NCBI RefSeq assembly: GCF_016907495.1
Contig: NZ_JAFBCC010000001.1
Span: forward strand, 3,534,001 to 3,598,000
Length of the DNA stretch: 64,000 bases
Source: Arthrobacter tumbae
GTDB taxonomy: Bacteria > Actinomycetota > Actinomycetes > Actinomycetales > Micrococcaceae
Reading direction: 5' to 3'
The notes under the pieces are model-generated. The model did not search any database and was not told where the DNA came from. It saw only the letters and a program-made list of their open reading frames with translations. The stretch's first letter is position 1; the number at the start of each line of letters is the position of its first letter. Made by a program: the position numbers and the translations under genes. Shown one piece after another: positions 9,732 to 19,636 of this stretch.

Positions 9732-10961
9732 TCAGTTCGGCAACAACCGCCGGACGACGGCGTTAGCGAGCAGCCGTCCCCGCCCGCTCAGGCGAACAAT
9801 ACCTTTGAAAGCTTCAGCCGGTTCGATCAGGCCGTCGGCGATCAACCCGGCCACCGCGTGGCGTCCGTCAGGCCGGAGGGACGCCACGGGATAGCCCTCG
9901 GCCAACCGCGAGCGCAGGAGAACGTCCTCAACGTAGCGAGCCGTTTCGTCGAGTATTTCCCTGCCGGCCGCAGGCGTCGCGCCAGTGTCCAGGCGCTGCG
10001 CATAGGCGGCGGGGTGCTTGACATTCCACCACCGCGTGCCGCCCACATGGGAATGGGCGCCCGGACCGGCCCCCCACCAGTCGTGGCCTTTCCAGTACGC
10101 AAGATTGTGGCGGCACTGATCCTCATCATGGCGTGCCCAGTTACTCACCTCGTACCAGGACATCCCGGCCCCGCGAAGCGTGTTCTCAGCGATTTCGTAC
10201 TTGTCGGCGTGGTCGTCGTCGTCGACCATCGGCACCTCACCCCGGCGTATCCGCCGGGCCAGCGCGGTACCTTCCTCGATGATCAGGGCGTACGCCGACA
10301 GATGATCCGGTTCCAGGACGAGCGCCGCTTCGAGAGATCTTTCCCAGTCCGACAATTCTTCGCCGGGTGTTCCGTAAATGAGGTCGAGGCTGACCTTCAA
10401 TCCTGCCGCGCGTGCCCACTCAACTGCAAGGGGAACCCGCTCCGGAGCGTGGGTCCGGTCGAGTAAGGCGAGTACATGCGGCACTGCGGACTGCATCCCG
10501 AATGACACCCTGGTGAAACCCGCACGGGCCAGTTCCGCCAGTGATTCGGGGGTCACCGAATCCGGGTTGGCCTCTGTTGTCACCTCGGCCCCGGGTTCCA
10601 GGCCCCATACGCTCTTCGCCGTCTGCAGAACCCGTGCCAGATCCTGCGACGGAAGCAGCGTGGGTGTGCCTCCCCCGAAAAAGACCGTGCTCAGCGCCCG
10701 GTGGGCAATGCCGGATTGCTCAAGTGCTCCGGCGGCGAATTCCAGCTCCCGCTCGACAGTCAGCGCGTAACTGGCCTGCGATGCTCCCCCGCCGAGCTCG
10801 GCCGCGGTATAAGTATTGAAGTCGCAGTAGCCGCAGCGGACAGCGCAGAACGGAATGTGTACATAGAGCCCGAAGGCGCGGTCGCGTGAACCGGCGGCAG
10901 CGGATGCGGGCAGCAGCCCGTCCGCCGGTGCAGGATCGCCGAGCGGCAGGGTACTAGGCAC
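9732..10961 (-). CDS. hemW: Radical SAM heme chaperone HemW
   Basis: HemW was formerly called oxygen-independent coproporphyrinogen III oxidase-like; relatives bind heme and pass it to respiratory proteins. The 409-residue protein has the radical SAM cluster motif CAVRCGYC (Cys 39, 43, 46). Its CxxxCxxC is followed by DFNTY rather than the extra cysteine of true HemN. The GGGTPTLL and TTEANPDS segments are SAM-domain landmarks. It follows lepA at 27 bases on the minus strand, the classic lepA-hemW pair. Confidence 0.93.
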   Translation of the reverse strand: MPSTLPLGDPAPADGLLPASAAAGSRDRAFGLYVHIPFCAVRCGYCDFNTYTAAELGGGASQASYALTVERELEFAAGALEQSGIAHRALSTVFFGGGTPTLLPSQDLARVLQTAKSVWGLEPGAEVTTEANPDSVTPESLAELARAGFTRVSFGMQSAVPHVLALLDRTHAPERVPLAVEWARAAGLKVSLDLIYGTPGEELSDWERSLEAALVLEPDHLSAYALIIEEGTALARRIRRGEVPMVDDDDHADKYEIAENTLRGAGMSWYEVSNWARHDEDQCRHNLAYWKGHDWWGAGPGAHSHVGGTRWWNVKHPAAYAQRLDTGATPAAGREILDETARYVEDVLLRSRLAEGYPVASLRPDGRHAVAGLIADGLIEPAEAFKGIVRLSGRGRLLANAVVRRLLPN

Positions 10962-10988
10962 TGCTGCGTTCCTCTGTTGGCGCCGTCG

Positions 10989-12842
10989 TCACTTCTTGGC
11001 TTTGTCCTTCGACTCATCCGACGACAGGGCGGCGATGAACGCTTCCTGCGGAACTTCGACGCGTCCCACCATCTTCATGCGCTTCTTGCCTTCCTTCTGC
11101 TTCTCCAGCAGCTTCCGCTTCCGGGTGATGTCACCGCCGTAGCACTTGGCGAGGACATCCTTGCGGATGGCCCGGATACTCTCCCTGGCGATAATCCGTG
11201 AGCCGATAGCCGCCTGGATAGGCACCTCGAACTGCTGCCGCGGAATCAACTCGCGCAGCTTCCCGGTCATCATCACGCCATAGGCATAGGCCTTGTCACG
11301 GTGCGTGATTGCGGAGAACGCGTCCACCTGTTCCCCCTGAAGCATGATGTCCACCTTGACCAGATCCGCCACCTGATCGCCGTCAGCCTTCCAGTCCAGG
11401 GACCCATACCCGCGGGTCCTGGACTTGAGGATGTCAAAGAAGTCGAAGACGATCTCCGCCAGTGGAAGCCGATACCGGATCTCCACCCGGTCCTCGGAAA
11501 GGTAGTCCATCCCGCCCATGACGCCGCGTCGGCTCTGGCACAGCTCCATAATGGCGCCGACGAATTCGTTGGGCGCAAGGATGGTCGCCGAAACCATCGG
11601 TTCGCGGACTGTAGCAATCTTCCCGACGGGGTACTCGCTGGGATTGGTGACATGGACGATCTTTTTGTCCTCGAGCGTCACCTCATACTCCACGTTGGGT
11701 GCAGTGGAGATCAGGCTCAGGTTGTACTCACGTTCAAGGCGCTCGCGGGTGATTTCCAGATGCAGCAGACCAAGGAAGCCCACGCGGAAACCGAATCCCA
11801 GGGCGGCGGAGGTCTCCGGCTCATACACGAGCGCGGCATCATTGAGCATCAGCTTTTCCAGCGCATCCCGCAGCACCGGGTAATCCGCTCCGTCCAGCGG
11901 GTACAGACCGGAGAAAACCATCGGTTTGGGGTCCGCGTAACCACTCAACGACGCCGCTGCAGGCTTCGCGAGGTTGGTGACGGTATCGCCGACCTTGGAC
12001 TGGCGGACATCCTTCACCCCGGTAATGAGGTAACCGACTTCACCTACGCCGAGACCTTTGGACGGCGTGGGTTCCGGCGAACTGACACCGATCTCCAGCA
12101 GTTCATGGCTGGCCCGGGTGGACATCATCTGAATGCGCTCACGCGGGCTCAGGTGCCCATCGACCACACGGACATAGGTGACCACACCCCGGTAGGTGTC
12201 ATAGACGGAATCGAAGATCATGGCCCGTGCCGGCGCGCTTGCGTCTCCGACCGGTGACGGAAGGTCACGAACAATCTTGTCCAGCAGCGCTTCCACGCCG
12301 ACGCCCGTCTTCCCCGAGACCAGCAGCACGTCCTCGGGATTGCCGCCGATCAGGTTCGCCAACTCCGCCGCGTACTTCTCCGGCTGCGCGGCCGGCAGGT
12401 CGATCTTGTTGAGCACCGGAATAATCGTGAGGTCATTCTCCATGGCGAGGTACAGGTTGGCGAGCGTCTGTGCTTCAATCCCCTGCGCGGCATCCACGAG
12501 CAGAATGGCTCCCTCGCACGCCGCGAGCGACCGCGAGACTTCATAGGTGAAGTCGACGTGACCGGGGGTGTCGATCATGTTCAGTGCGTAGCTGGCGCCA
12601 TCGAGTTCCCAGGGCAGCCTGACCGCCTGCGACTTGATGGTGATGCCGCGTTCACGCTCGATGTCCATGCGGTCCAGGTACTGGGCCTTCATATCCCGCT
12701 GCTCCACCACACCGGTGAGCTGGAGCATCCGGTCAGCCAGGGTGGACTTGCCGTGGTCTATATGGGCGATGATGCAGAAATTTCTGATGATCGCGGGATC
12801 CGTGGCAGCGGGCACCGGAGCTGTGCGGGCCATGGGTGACAC
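10989..12842 (-). CDS. lepA: Elongation factor 4 (LepA)
   Basis: LepA is a translational GTPase that acts on stalled or mispositioned ribosomes and in 30S assembly. The P-loop AHIDHGKST, switch [10 protein letters not shown] and NKID are all present, followed by the EF-G-like domains and the LepA-specific C-terminal domain. I place the start at GTG 12842 (617 residues), with AGAGG seven bases upstream. ATG 12833 three codons later is also possible. The frame stays open to 12938, but that extension is not family-like. Confidence 0.95.
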   Translation of the reverse strand: MSPMARTAPVPAATDPAIIRNFCIIAHIDHGKSTLADRMLQLTGVVEQRDMKAQYLDRMDIERERGITIKSQAVRLPWELDGASYALNMIDTPGHVDFTYEVSRSLAACEGAILLVDAAQGIEAQTLANLYLAMENDLTIIPVLNKIDLPAAQPEKYAAELANLIGGNPEDVLLVSGKTGVGVEALLDKIVRDLPSPVGDASAPARAMIFDSVYDTYRGVVTYVRVVDGHLSPRERIQMMSTRASHELLEIGVSSPEPTPSKGLGVGEVGYLITGVKDVRQSKVGDTVTNLAKPAAASLSGYADPKPMVFSGLYPLDGADYPVLRDALEKLMLNDAALVYEPETSAALGFGFRVGFLGLLHLEITRERLEREYNLSLISTAPNVEYEVTLEDKKIVHVTNPSEYPVGKIATVREPMVSATILAPNEFVGAIMELCQSRRGVMGGMDYLSEDRVEIRYRLPLAEIVFDFFDILKSRTRGYGSLDWKADGDQVADLVKVDIMLQGEQVDAFSAITHRDKAYAYGVMMTGKLRELIPRQQFEVPIQAAIGSRIIARESIRAIRKDVLAKCYGGDITRKRKLLEKQKEGKKRMKMVGRVEVPQEAFIAALSSDESKDKAKK

Positions 12843-12988
12843 TGACGTACCTCTTACTTTGTGGGACAGTTCGGAAAATCCGCGGAAGAACGACGACGAC
12901 GCCGGGGCCGCGGCCCGCGCGGAAAGTGCAGTTTCCATTGTCCCACGGCGACGTCACGAGCCCGCAATCTGACCGGTACTCTGGCCCC

Positions 12989-13435
12989 ATGGCATCACTA
13001 GGACAGTCGCTGTTCCGTCTTGCGGAGGCGGCGCTGAAGTCGATCGCCTCCCGGCCCGCTTCCAAACCCGTTCCTCCGGGCACCTACGCTCCACAGCCGG
13101 GAAACACTGCCGACCCCGGGGAGATTGTGTGGACGTGGGTGCCGTACGAGGACGATCCGAACCAGGGAAAGGATCGGCCCGTACTGATCATCGGCAGGGA
13201 CGGCGGCTCGCTGCTCGCCCTCATGCTCACCTCGCGCGACCGCAACAACGCGAAGAGCCGGCACGATGGCTATGTGGACATCGGGAGCGGCTCCTGGGAC
13301 CGCCGGGGCAGGCCCAGCGAGGTCTACCTGGAACGCCTGCTGACGATTGATCCCGAAGCCGTGCGGCGCATCGGATCGACGCTGGACCGCCCGCTTTTCG
13401 ACCGGGTTCTGTCCCGGTACAGACGACTCTCCTGA
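12989..13435 (+). CDS. PemK/MazF-like toxin-family protein, no antitoxin seen
   Basis: The 148-residue protein begins MASLGQSLFR. Its PemK/MazF fold starts at GEIVWTWVPYEDD, with QGKDRPVLIIGR as the conserved RP strand and SRHDGYVDIG later. MazF relatives are sequence-specific mRNA endonucleases. An extra N-terminal segment of about 45 residues is not typical of small MazF toxins. There is no small antitoxin gene on either side: lepA is divergent upstream and rpsT follows downstream. It may be a housekeeping member of the fold or use a distant partner. Confidence 0.82.
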   Translation: MASLGQSLFRLAEAALKSIASRPASKPVPPGTYAPQPGNTADPGEIVWTWVPYEDDPNQGKDRPVLIIGRDGGSLLALMLTSRDRNNAKSRHDGYVDIGSGSWDRRGRPSEVYLERLLTIDPEAVRRIGSTLDRPLFDRVLSRYRRLS

Positions 13436-13639
13436 AAATCGTCCTTCGATGGAGCTGCGCGAACCGCCCAATCGGGCCCGGAGCGCGAAGCCCTGCCCAG
13501 TTCTGGTAACCTGTATAGCTGTGTGTCCGCGCAGGTCGACGGGCACTTCGGCTCGGCCGCCCGGTATCCCCACGCCGCTCAGTCAATGGCCACACCGAAA
13601 TCCCTCAGACCAGTCCGCAATACAAAGAGAGTCTTATAC
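13436..13639 (+). other. rpsT upstream region
   Basis: These 204 bases should carry the rpsT promoter and leader. A TAACCTGTATAGC stretch near 13507-13519 could contain a -10 element, but no -35 at good spacing is convincing. No RNA gene or strong hairpin is visible. Confidence 0.3.
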
Positions 13640-13903
13640 GTGGCAAATATCAAGTCCCAGAAGAAGCGCATTCTCACCAACGAGAAGGCCCGCCAGCGCA
13701 ACAACTCGGTCAAGTCCGAGCTGAAGACCGCTATCCGCGCCGTAACCACCGCGGTGGAGTCCACCGACAAGGACGGAGCGGTGGCTGCGCTCGCCGTTGC
13801 CAACCGGAAGCTCGACAAGGCCGTAAGCAAGGGTGTTCTGCACAAGAACAATGCGGCCAACCGCAAGTCGGGCATCGCCAAGAGGGTCAACAACCTCGGC
13901 TGA
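13640..13903 (+). CDS. rpsT: 30S ribosomal protein S20
   Basis: S20 binds 16S rRNA in the body of the small subunit. The mature sequence starts at a GTG codon (read as [20 protein letters not shown]) and gives 87 residues, the usual length; upstream in-frame codons are not part of the family. The protein is Lys/Arg-rich and fully helical in appearance, ending AKRVNNLG. A strong hairpin follows the stop. Confidence 0.96.
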   Translation: MANIKSQKKRILTNEKARQRNNSVKSELKTAIRAVTTAVESTDKDGAVAALAVANRKLDKAVSKGVLHKNNAANRKSGIAKRVNNLG

Positions 13904-13936
13904 TTGCCCTTCAGTTTCACGGCTTCACCAAGCTGT

Positions 13937-13960
13937 GTGGCCGGCCTTCGGGCCGGCCAC
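13937..13960. terminator. Hairpin after rpsT (between convergent rpsT and holA)
   Basis: A perfect 10-bp stem, GTGGCCGGCC with GGCCGGCCAC, is closed by a TTCG tetraloop 33 bases past rpsT. Only a short T-rich tail (TGCTGTTT) follows. It is well placed to end rpsT and perhaps also holA from the other side. Confidence 0.82.
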
Positions 13961-14017
13961 TGCTGTTTAACGCCGCTGCTGTTTCACCCAGAACGCTGTT
14001 TCACCCGGAACGCAAGG

Positions 14018-15013
14018 CTAGCGGGATCCGCCCAACGCAATTGCCGTCACGGCGCGTTCAACGGCGTACACGGGATCCCTCGCCTCACCTTTGACCTGGG
14101 CGTCGGCTTCGGCAAGGATCTGGATGCAGTGATTCAGACCCTCCGGGGTCCACCGCTGGGATTCGCGGCGGGCCTGGTCAACCTGCCAGGGCGCCATGCC
14201 GAGTTCCTTGGCAAGTTGAGTGGAATTGCCCCTGACCCCATAGACTTTCGCCACTCCGCGCAGCTTCATTGCGAGCGCGGCAACGAGCGGCACGGGATCC
14301 GCGCCGGTGGAGAGCGCGTGACGGAGCATGGCCAGTGCCTGTCCGCCGCGGCCCGCGAGGGCGGCGTCGGCCACCTTGAAGCCCGTCGCCTCTATCCGCC
14401 CGCCATAGTATTTCTCCACCAGCTCAGCGGAGATCACGCCTTCGGCGTCCGACGCGAGCTGGTGGCACGCAGCCGCCAGCTCGGACAGGCTGGACCCCAC
14501 CGCGGCAACCAGTGCACGCACCGCGTCAGGTTCGATGCGCCGTCGTGCGTTGCGGAATTCAGCTGCAACGAAGTCAGCCTTGTCAGAGTCCTTCTTCAGT
14601 GGCTGGCACTCAACCAGGACGGTCTTGTGCGCCTTCAAAGCATCGAGCAGTTTCTTGCCCCGTGTGCCACCCGCGTGATGCATGACGAGCACTACGTCCG
14701 GAGCGGGGTTCGGGATGTAGTGCAGGGCATCCTGCAGAAACGCATCGTTCATCTGGGCCAGCCCGCGCGCTTCGATGATCTGCGTACCGCCGAACAACGA
14801 AGGGCTTCCCAGCATGATCAGGGAGCCGGGCTCATAATGGGCGGCGTCAAGGCGCACTGTCTCAGCGCCCGGCTCCATCTCCCGCATGTGATGGCGGACG
14901 GACTCGAAACCACGCGTGGCGAGGTACTCCTCCGGACCGAGCAACAGGATGACAGGCGCAGGGGCCACCTCTCGCCAGCTCGCAGTAACCGATGCTGCAG
15001 GGCTTGGGGACAC
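14018..15013 (-). CDS. holA: DNA polymerase III subunit delta
   Basis: Delta is the clamp-opening wrench of the clamp loader complex. The 331-residue protein has the expected N-terminal LLLGPEEYLATRGFE segment. The GTRGKKLLDALKAHKTVLVEC region and a C-terminal collar domain (QVDQARRESQRWTPEGL) complete the HolA pattern. It lies after comEC on the minus strand, the common comEA-comEC-holA order. The start could be a few codons later, near APAPVILLL. Confidence 0.93.
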   Translation of the reverse strand: MSPSPAASVTASWREVAPAPVILLLGPEEYLATRGFESVRHHMREMEPGAETVRLDAAHYEPGSLIMLGSPSLFGGTQIIEARGLAQMNDAFLQDALHYIPNPAPDVVLVMHHAGGTRGKKLLDALKAHKTVLVECQPLKKDSDKADFVAAEFRNARRRIEPDAVRALVAAVGSSLSELAAACHQLASDAEGVISAELVEKYYGGRIEATGFKVADAALAGRGGQALAMLRHALSTGADPVPLVAALAMKLRGVAKVYGVRGNSTQLAKELGMAPWQVDQARRESQRWTPEGLNHCIQILAEADAQVKGEARDPVYAVERAVTAIALGGSR

Positions 15014-15082
15014 GGGTGCGGCTCCTGATCGATGGAGGGATGGGCTGGCTCAACTTTGCCACGGGCACACGGTGCATCCAAC

Positions 15083-17656
15083 TCATCGCGAGGAACCGAT
15101 ATGTATGTCGTCGCCCCGAAGCGTGAGCAGTATGGTACCGCGCAGGTCGGTACGGGCGACATCTACGCCCGCCTGCTGAAGTGCATCGAGTGTTTCCGGA
15201 TGCGGGTGTCCGTAATCATTCTCCTGCCCGGCTGATATGAGCGCCAGTTCCGGAGAGACCGCTTCAATGATGTCGGCTCCGCCATTGCGGGCGCCATGGT
15301 GCGCGACCTTGAGGATATCCACTCCGGAGGCAGCAAGGTGCGGATGCGCGGCAAGGAAGCGTGCTGCGGCGTCCTCCTCAAGGTCACCCGTGAAAAGGAT
15401 GGTGAGCCCGGGCCCTCCCCCGGCTCCCGCCACCGTAACGAGTACGACGGCGGAGGCGTTGTTCTCTGAGCCGGCGAGCGGTCCGGGCGCCGGCCAGAGG
15501 ACCGACCAGTTCACGTTGCCTGTCGTATCTGCGACGCCGGCAGAAGCAGCTTCCGCTTCTATACCGGCTCCCCCGGTGACTTCGGTCACGACGCCGGGCA
15601 GGGAGTCCTCAGCAGTGGAGTAGAGCACGCGGTCCACCGTTCGGTCCTCGAATACCCCGGCTATGCCGCCGAAATGGTCTTCATGCAGATGGGTAAGCAC
15701 CAGCACATCGACCGTGTCGACGCCGAGACGATCAAGACAGGCATCCATCGGACCCGGATCAGGGCCGGCGTCGAACACCATAGCGCTGCCCGGACCGGTC
15801 CTGACAGCCAGTCCGTCCCCCTGCCCGACGTCGCACGCCGCGACAGTCCAGTCCCCGGCTTCCCGCCCGCCCGCGCCGTTCCAGACCCAGACGGCGACGG
15901 CGCCGAGCACGCAGCCGACGGATACCCAGATCGACGTGCGCATCAGCGCACCCGATCGTCCTGCCGGTCCCCCGGGTGCCGTGGCCGGAGCCCGGAGGGC
16001 CTCCCGCATGCCTTTGATGAGCTGTGGCCCCCAGACCACAGCTACCAGCACAAGGCCGCTGATGAGGGCCGTCAGGACCGCACCGCCCCATCCGCCCGGC
16101 CAGGGAATGGCAGCGAGCGGGGCGGATGCGAAGAGCCGCGCGATCTCGGCTACGCCCACCGCTGCCCACCCGGCTGCGACGGCGAAGGGAGCCGCCGCCC
16201 ATGGCGCCAGAGCCACCAGGACGACGGCCACCATGCCGGTGATGGTGATGAAGGGAACGAGTGGGGATGCCGCGATGTTGGCCGGCAGGGAATAGGTCGG
16301 CAGGCTCGGCTGGATCAGGGCAAGGACCGGTGAACAGAACAGCTGGGCGGCGAGTGGAACTGCGACCAGCTGCGCCATCCACACCGGCAGTACCGAGGCC
16401 AGCCGCGCAGCAAGGAGCGGACCCGCGAGCACCAGGCCGCAGGTGGCAGCGACGGACAGGATGAACGCGTACTCAACACCCAGCCATGGATCTGCGGCCA
16501 GGAGTGCGGCGATCGACAGGAACAGGAGCGTCATGGACAGCCGGCCGCGGCCGGTCAGGACTGCCAGCACTCCGATAGCGCCCATGACGGCGGCCCTGAG
16601 GACGCTTGGCTCCGGCCGCACCAGCAGCACGAATCCCACGAGCGCGGCCACGCCCGCTCCGGCGGCGGCCCACCGCGGCAGCCGGCATCCGCGACAGAGG
16701 AGGAACACAAAGGCGAGCACATAGCTGCAGTTCGCTCCGGAGACCGCCGTCAGGTGGGTCAGCCCCGTCGCCTTCATGGTGTCCACCAGATCCTGCTCAA
16801 CCGCAGACCGCGCGCCGATGACCATCCCGGGCATCAGGCCGTCGTCGGGCACGGAGGTGGAGGAGGACAGCGTCAGGAAGCGGTTCCGCAGCCGCTCGAC
16901 CAGCAATCCTGCAGTTGGCTGATCCTCCGTCAGGACGGGAGCCGTTGTCGCAATCAGCAGTGCTCCTGCACGCGCACCGGGCTCAGTTGACAGCGGCTTC
17001 CCCGCAGAGCGCAGTACGTCTCCGTGGGCCACGGTGCTCCATTCGGCACTTCCGAGCACCATCACCGGCGTGCTCGCCGCAAATCTTGATCCGTTGTACG
17101 TTGCCTCCAGAAGCTCTGCTTCGAGGAGCCACCGGGCAGTGCCGTCGGGCGCGGCCGTTGACGCCTCGCGGGGGTCCGACACAGCCCGGAGCTTCACGGT
17201 CATGTGCGCCTCTGCCGAGATGGCGGCGGAAAGCGGAGCGGAGGAACGCTGATTCAGGTGCGCAGCAGCAGCAAGGCAGATCATCGCTGCCACGCCCAAA
17301 AAGATGAGCAGTATCTGCGCTGCGGGAGAGCCCTTCCTGATTCGAACGACGACGACGGCGGCGCAGCCGAGGGTGCCCAGGGCCAGTAGTCCGCCCAGCA
17401 GCAGAGCGTCCTGCGCCTCCAGACGGATAGCCAGCGCTGCTGCTCCCCAGGCCGCGAGTGCTCCCGGAAGCAGTCGGAGATCCCGTGCCGGGCTGGGTCG
17501 GGCTGCGGCAGGTTCCGGCCGTCTGCGAGCTCCATGTTGCGCCCGTGGGCTAGCCGACCGGCCTCCTGGCAGGACTGCCGAGGGACCGGTCGACTTCGGC
17601 GCGTGCGCGGCAGACCGAACAAAATGCTCCCACCGCCCCGACCTTGTGGGTACCAT
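15083..17656 (-). CDS. comEC: ComEC/Rec2 competence channel protein
   Basis: ComEC forms the inner membrane channel that passes single-stranded DNA during natural transformation. The 857-residue protein has membrane segments at about 45-110, a central competence domain (about 285-560, with LTAVSGANCSYVLAFVF), and a C-terminal metallo-beta-lactamase-like domain. The lactamase motif HLHEDH is at 656-661, HHG is near 786-788 and HPHPET is near 817. Such domains are thought to degrade the non-transported strand. The ATG directly abuts the comEA stop (TGAATG). Confidence 0.92.
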   Translation of the reverse strand: MVPTRSGRWEHFVRSAAHAPKSTGPSAVLPGGRSASPRAQHGARRRPEPAAARPSPARDLRLLPGALAAWGAAALAIRLEAQDALLLGGLLALGTLGCAAVVVVRIRKGSPAAQILLIFLGVAAMICLAAAAHLNQRSSAPLSAAISAEAHMTVKLRAVSDPREASTAAPDGTARWLLEAELLEATYNGSRFAASTPVMVLGSAEWSTVAHGDVLRSAGKPLSTEPGARAGALLIATTAPVLTEDQPTAGLLVERLRNRFLTLSSSTSVPDDGLMPGMVIGARSAVEQDLVDTMKATGLTHLTAVSGANCSYVLAFVFLLCRGCRLPRWAAAGAGVAALVGFVLLVRPEPSVLRAAVMGAIGVLAVLTGRGRLSMTLLFLSIAALLAADPWLGVEYAFILSVAATCGLVLAGPLLAARLASVLPVWMAQLVAVPLAAQLFCSPVLALIQPSLPTYSLPANIAASPLVPFITITGMVAVVLVALAPWAAAPFAVAAGWAAVGVAEIARLFASAPLAAIPWPGGWGGAVLTALISGLVLVAVVWGPQLIKGMREALRAPATAPGGPAGRSGALMRTSIWVSVGCVLGAVAVWVWNGAGGREAGDWTVAACDVGQGDGLAVRTGPGSAMVFDAGPDPGPMDACLDRLGVDTVDVLVLTHLHEDHFGGIAGVFEDRTVDRVLYSTAEDSLPGVVTEVTGGAGIEAEAASAGVADTTGNVNWSVLWPAPGPLAGSENNASAVVLVTVAGAGGGPGLTILFTGDLEEDAAARFLAAHPHLAASGVDILKVAHHGARNGGADIIEAVSPELALISAGQENDYGHPHPETLDALQQAGVDVARTDLRGTILLTLRGDDIHIGSSR

Positions 17657-18577
17657 TCAGACGGTCACCAGAGGTATGAGTGATTCGAGCATCGCGGGAC
17701 CGATGCCCGGCACAGCATCGAGGTCTTCCGGACGAGCAAAGGGACCGTGCTGGGTCCGCCACTCGACGATGCGCTCAGCGAGGACGGGCCCCACCCTGGG
17801 AAGTTCTTCGAGCTCTGGAACGTCGGCGGTATTGAGGTTCACGGGCAAATCCTGCGTCCCCTGCGCGGGCGCGGATGCGCCGGCAGCGGGTTGCAGGGGC
17901 TCACCGGCACGTGGAATCAGGATCTGCTGCCCGTCCTGCACCACGGCTGCCAGGTTCACAGCCGAGAGCTCCGCTTCAGGCAGTGCTCCCCCTGCCTTTT
18001 CCAGCACCTCGAAAACGCGGGACCCGGCAGCGGTCTCGACCACGCCGGGCGTCTGCACAGCTCCTGCAACATGGACAAGGACGGTTCCGGCATGGGCCGG
18101 TTCGGCATCCGTCACGGACGCACCGGCTTCCTGCGCTTCCTCGACAGGTGCGGCGTTCGCCGAGGAATCAGAACCGGGCGTTGGATCAGCAGTACTGGTT
18201 CCCGGCGGCCTGATCGGCACAACCTCGCCGGGCTCGCTGTCGGAACTGACGAACTGCCAGCCGCCGACCACCAGAGCGCAGCCCGCTGCCACCAGCGCGG
18301 CCCGGCGCGTTGCCACCCATCGCCGGCGGTGGCTCCGGCTGTCCTCGTGAGGTGTGTCGGCTTCGACGTCACCGGGCTGCAGGGAGCTGCCGGCACCGTC
18401 CGGTGACGTGCTGCCCCAACCCTCGCCCGTTCGACTCCAGGAAGGTTCCGGAACCTGCTCCGCCGCTGAATTCCGCTCGGCTTCCGGAACCGGCTCCGCA
18501 CGGTTCAGGTTGAGGACACGGTCCAGCCGGTCCGGGCTGGACACGCGCTCCCCCGTAGCCCAGCGGTGCCTTGCCAT
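17657..18577 (-). CDS. comEA: ComEA family DNA-binding protein
   Basis: ComEA is the membrane-anchored receptor that binds incoming double-stranded DNA and feeds ComEC. The start MARHRWATGERV gives 306 residues. A charged cytoplasmic segment is followed by one membrane helix (ALVAAGCALVVGGWQFV, near residue 90-106) and an acidic, Pro-rich linker. A SLBB-like domain (VLVHVAGAVQTPGVV) precedes two helix-hairpin-helix motifs ending at PGIGPAMLESLIPLVTV. An in-frame extension upstream is Cys/Arg-rich and not credible. Confidence 0.92.
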   Translation of the reverse strand: MARHRWATGERVSSPDRLDRVLNLNRAEPVPEAERNSAAEQVPEPSWSRTGEGWGSTSPDGAGSSLQPGDVEADTPHEDSRSHRRRWVATRRAALVAAGCALVVGGWQFVSSDSEPGEVVPIRPPGTSTADPTPGSDSSANAAPVEEAQEAGASVTDAEPAHAGTVLVHVAGAVQTPGVVETAAGSRVFEVLEKAGGALPEAELSAVNLAAVVQDGQQILIPRAGEPLQPAAGASAPAQGTQDLPVNLNTADVPELEELPRVGPVLAERIVEWRTQHGPFARPEDLDAVPGIGPAMLESLIPLVTV

Positions 18578-18689
18578 GGGATCAGCGTACGAATGCTTGA
18601 TCCCCTCAGCCGCTCTGCCGGTGGCTATGTGCACAATCCGCCCGCATCGCTGCCCGTGTGGAGCAGAAGATCGTGCGTGGAGCGGAGGA

Positions 18690-19613
18690 TCAGACGCTTT
18701 CCGGCACCAGCGGGTCGGACAGAGACACCGCAAGCACACCGAGACCGGTGTGCGCGGCCAGGACGGCCGGCAGCTGGGTCAGCACGGCGTCGGTCCCTTC
18801 GGGTGCCCGCGCGGCGGCTGTTTCGGCCTCCGGCCTGTTGCCGAAGTAGTGGTACGCGGCAACACTGCCTGATGGGCGCCGGCGAAGGTCCTCCCCTACC
18901 AGTTCGTCGAGGCGCTGCCGGGCCCGTGCCGCAGTGCGGACCTTCTCGAGTGGTTCGATCGCCCCATCCCGCACAACCAGGAGAGGCTTCACAGCGAGCA
19001 ATGCACCGAAGATGCCGGCCGCGGCACCGATCCGCCCACCGCGACGCAATTGCTCCAGGCTGGGAACGTAGAACAACACGGAAGTCCCGGCGCAGAGGAC
19101 GGCCGCGCGGGCTGCCGCCTCCGCAGCGGTCGCTCCTCCGTCAAGTGCACGAGCAGCCGCCGCTACTCCGCACCCCAGTGCCATTCCAACGGTTCCGCTG
19201 TCAACTACATGCACCGGGATGGACAGGGTGCGCGCAGCCCAGCGTGCGGCGTCGACCGTTCCGGACAATCCACCGGAAAGGTGGATCGAGACGATCTCAC
19301 TGGCGCCTTCGCGCTCCAGCCGACGGTAGACGCTCTGGAAGTGCCCCGGTGAAGGCCGCGACGTGCGCACCTCCGCGCCTTCCGCGAGCGCCACTGCGAG
19401 CGGCTCGAGCAGGTTGTCGGACCCTTCGCCGTAGTGGCGGCCCGAAATGATGACCGGCATCGGCATGACCGTGACGTTCTCCGCAGGGCCGCCTCCCGTG
19501 ACCCACGCCGGTGGGAAGGCGGCTGCGGAATCGGTGACGACCGCCGTCGTCCGTTCCGCCGCCGGTTCTGTACCGACGGCGGCGCGGCCTGCACGGTGGT
19601 CAAACCATGCCAC
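18690..19613 (-). CDS. DegV family fatty-acid-binding protein
   Basis: DegV proteins bind a fatty acid and, in other bacteria, act as FakB subunits that present it to the kinase FakA. The 307-residue protein shows the DegV start AVVTDSAAAFP near 25-35. SRPSPGHFQSVYRRL with IVSIHLSGGLSGT forms the ligand region, and GTVGMALG is a further family landmark. It follows leuS by 23 bases and precedes comEA. No FakA gene is visible here, so a role in fatty acid activation is inferred only from family. Confidence 0.88.
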   Translation of the reverse strand: MAWFDHRAGRAAVGTEPAAERTTAVVTDSAAAFPPAWVTGGGPAENVTVMPMPVIISGRHYGEGSDNLLEPLAVALAEGAEVRTSRPSPGHFQSVYRRLEREGASEIVSIHLSGGLSGTVDAARWAARTLSIPVHVVDSGTVGMALGCGVAAAARALDGGATAAEAAARAAVLCAGTSVLFYVPSLEQLRRGGRIGAAAGIFGALLAVKPLLVVRDGAIEPLEKVRTAARARQRLDELVGEDLRRRPSGSVAAYHYFGNRPEAETAAARAPEGTDAVLTQLPAVLAAHTGLGVLAVSLSDPLVPESV

Positions 19614-19636
19614 GGCGAAATCCTCTCCCTGACCGG

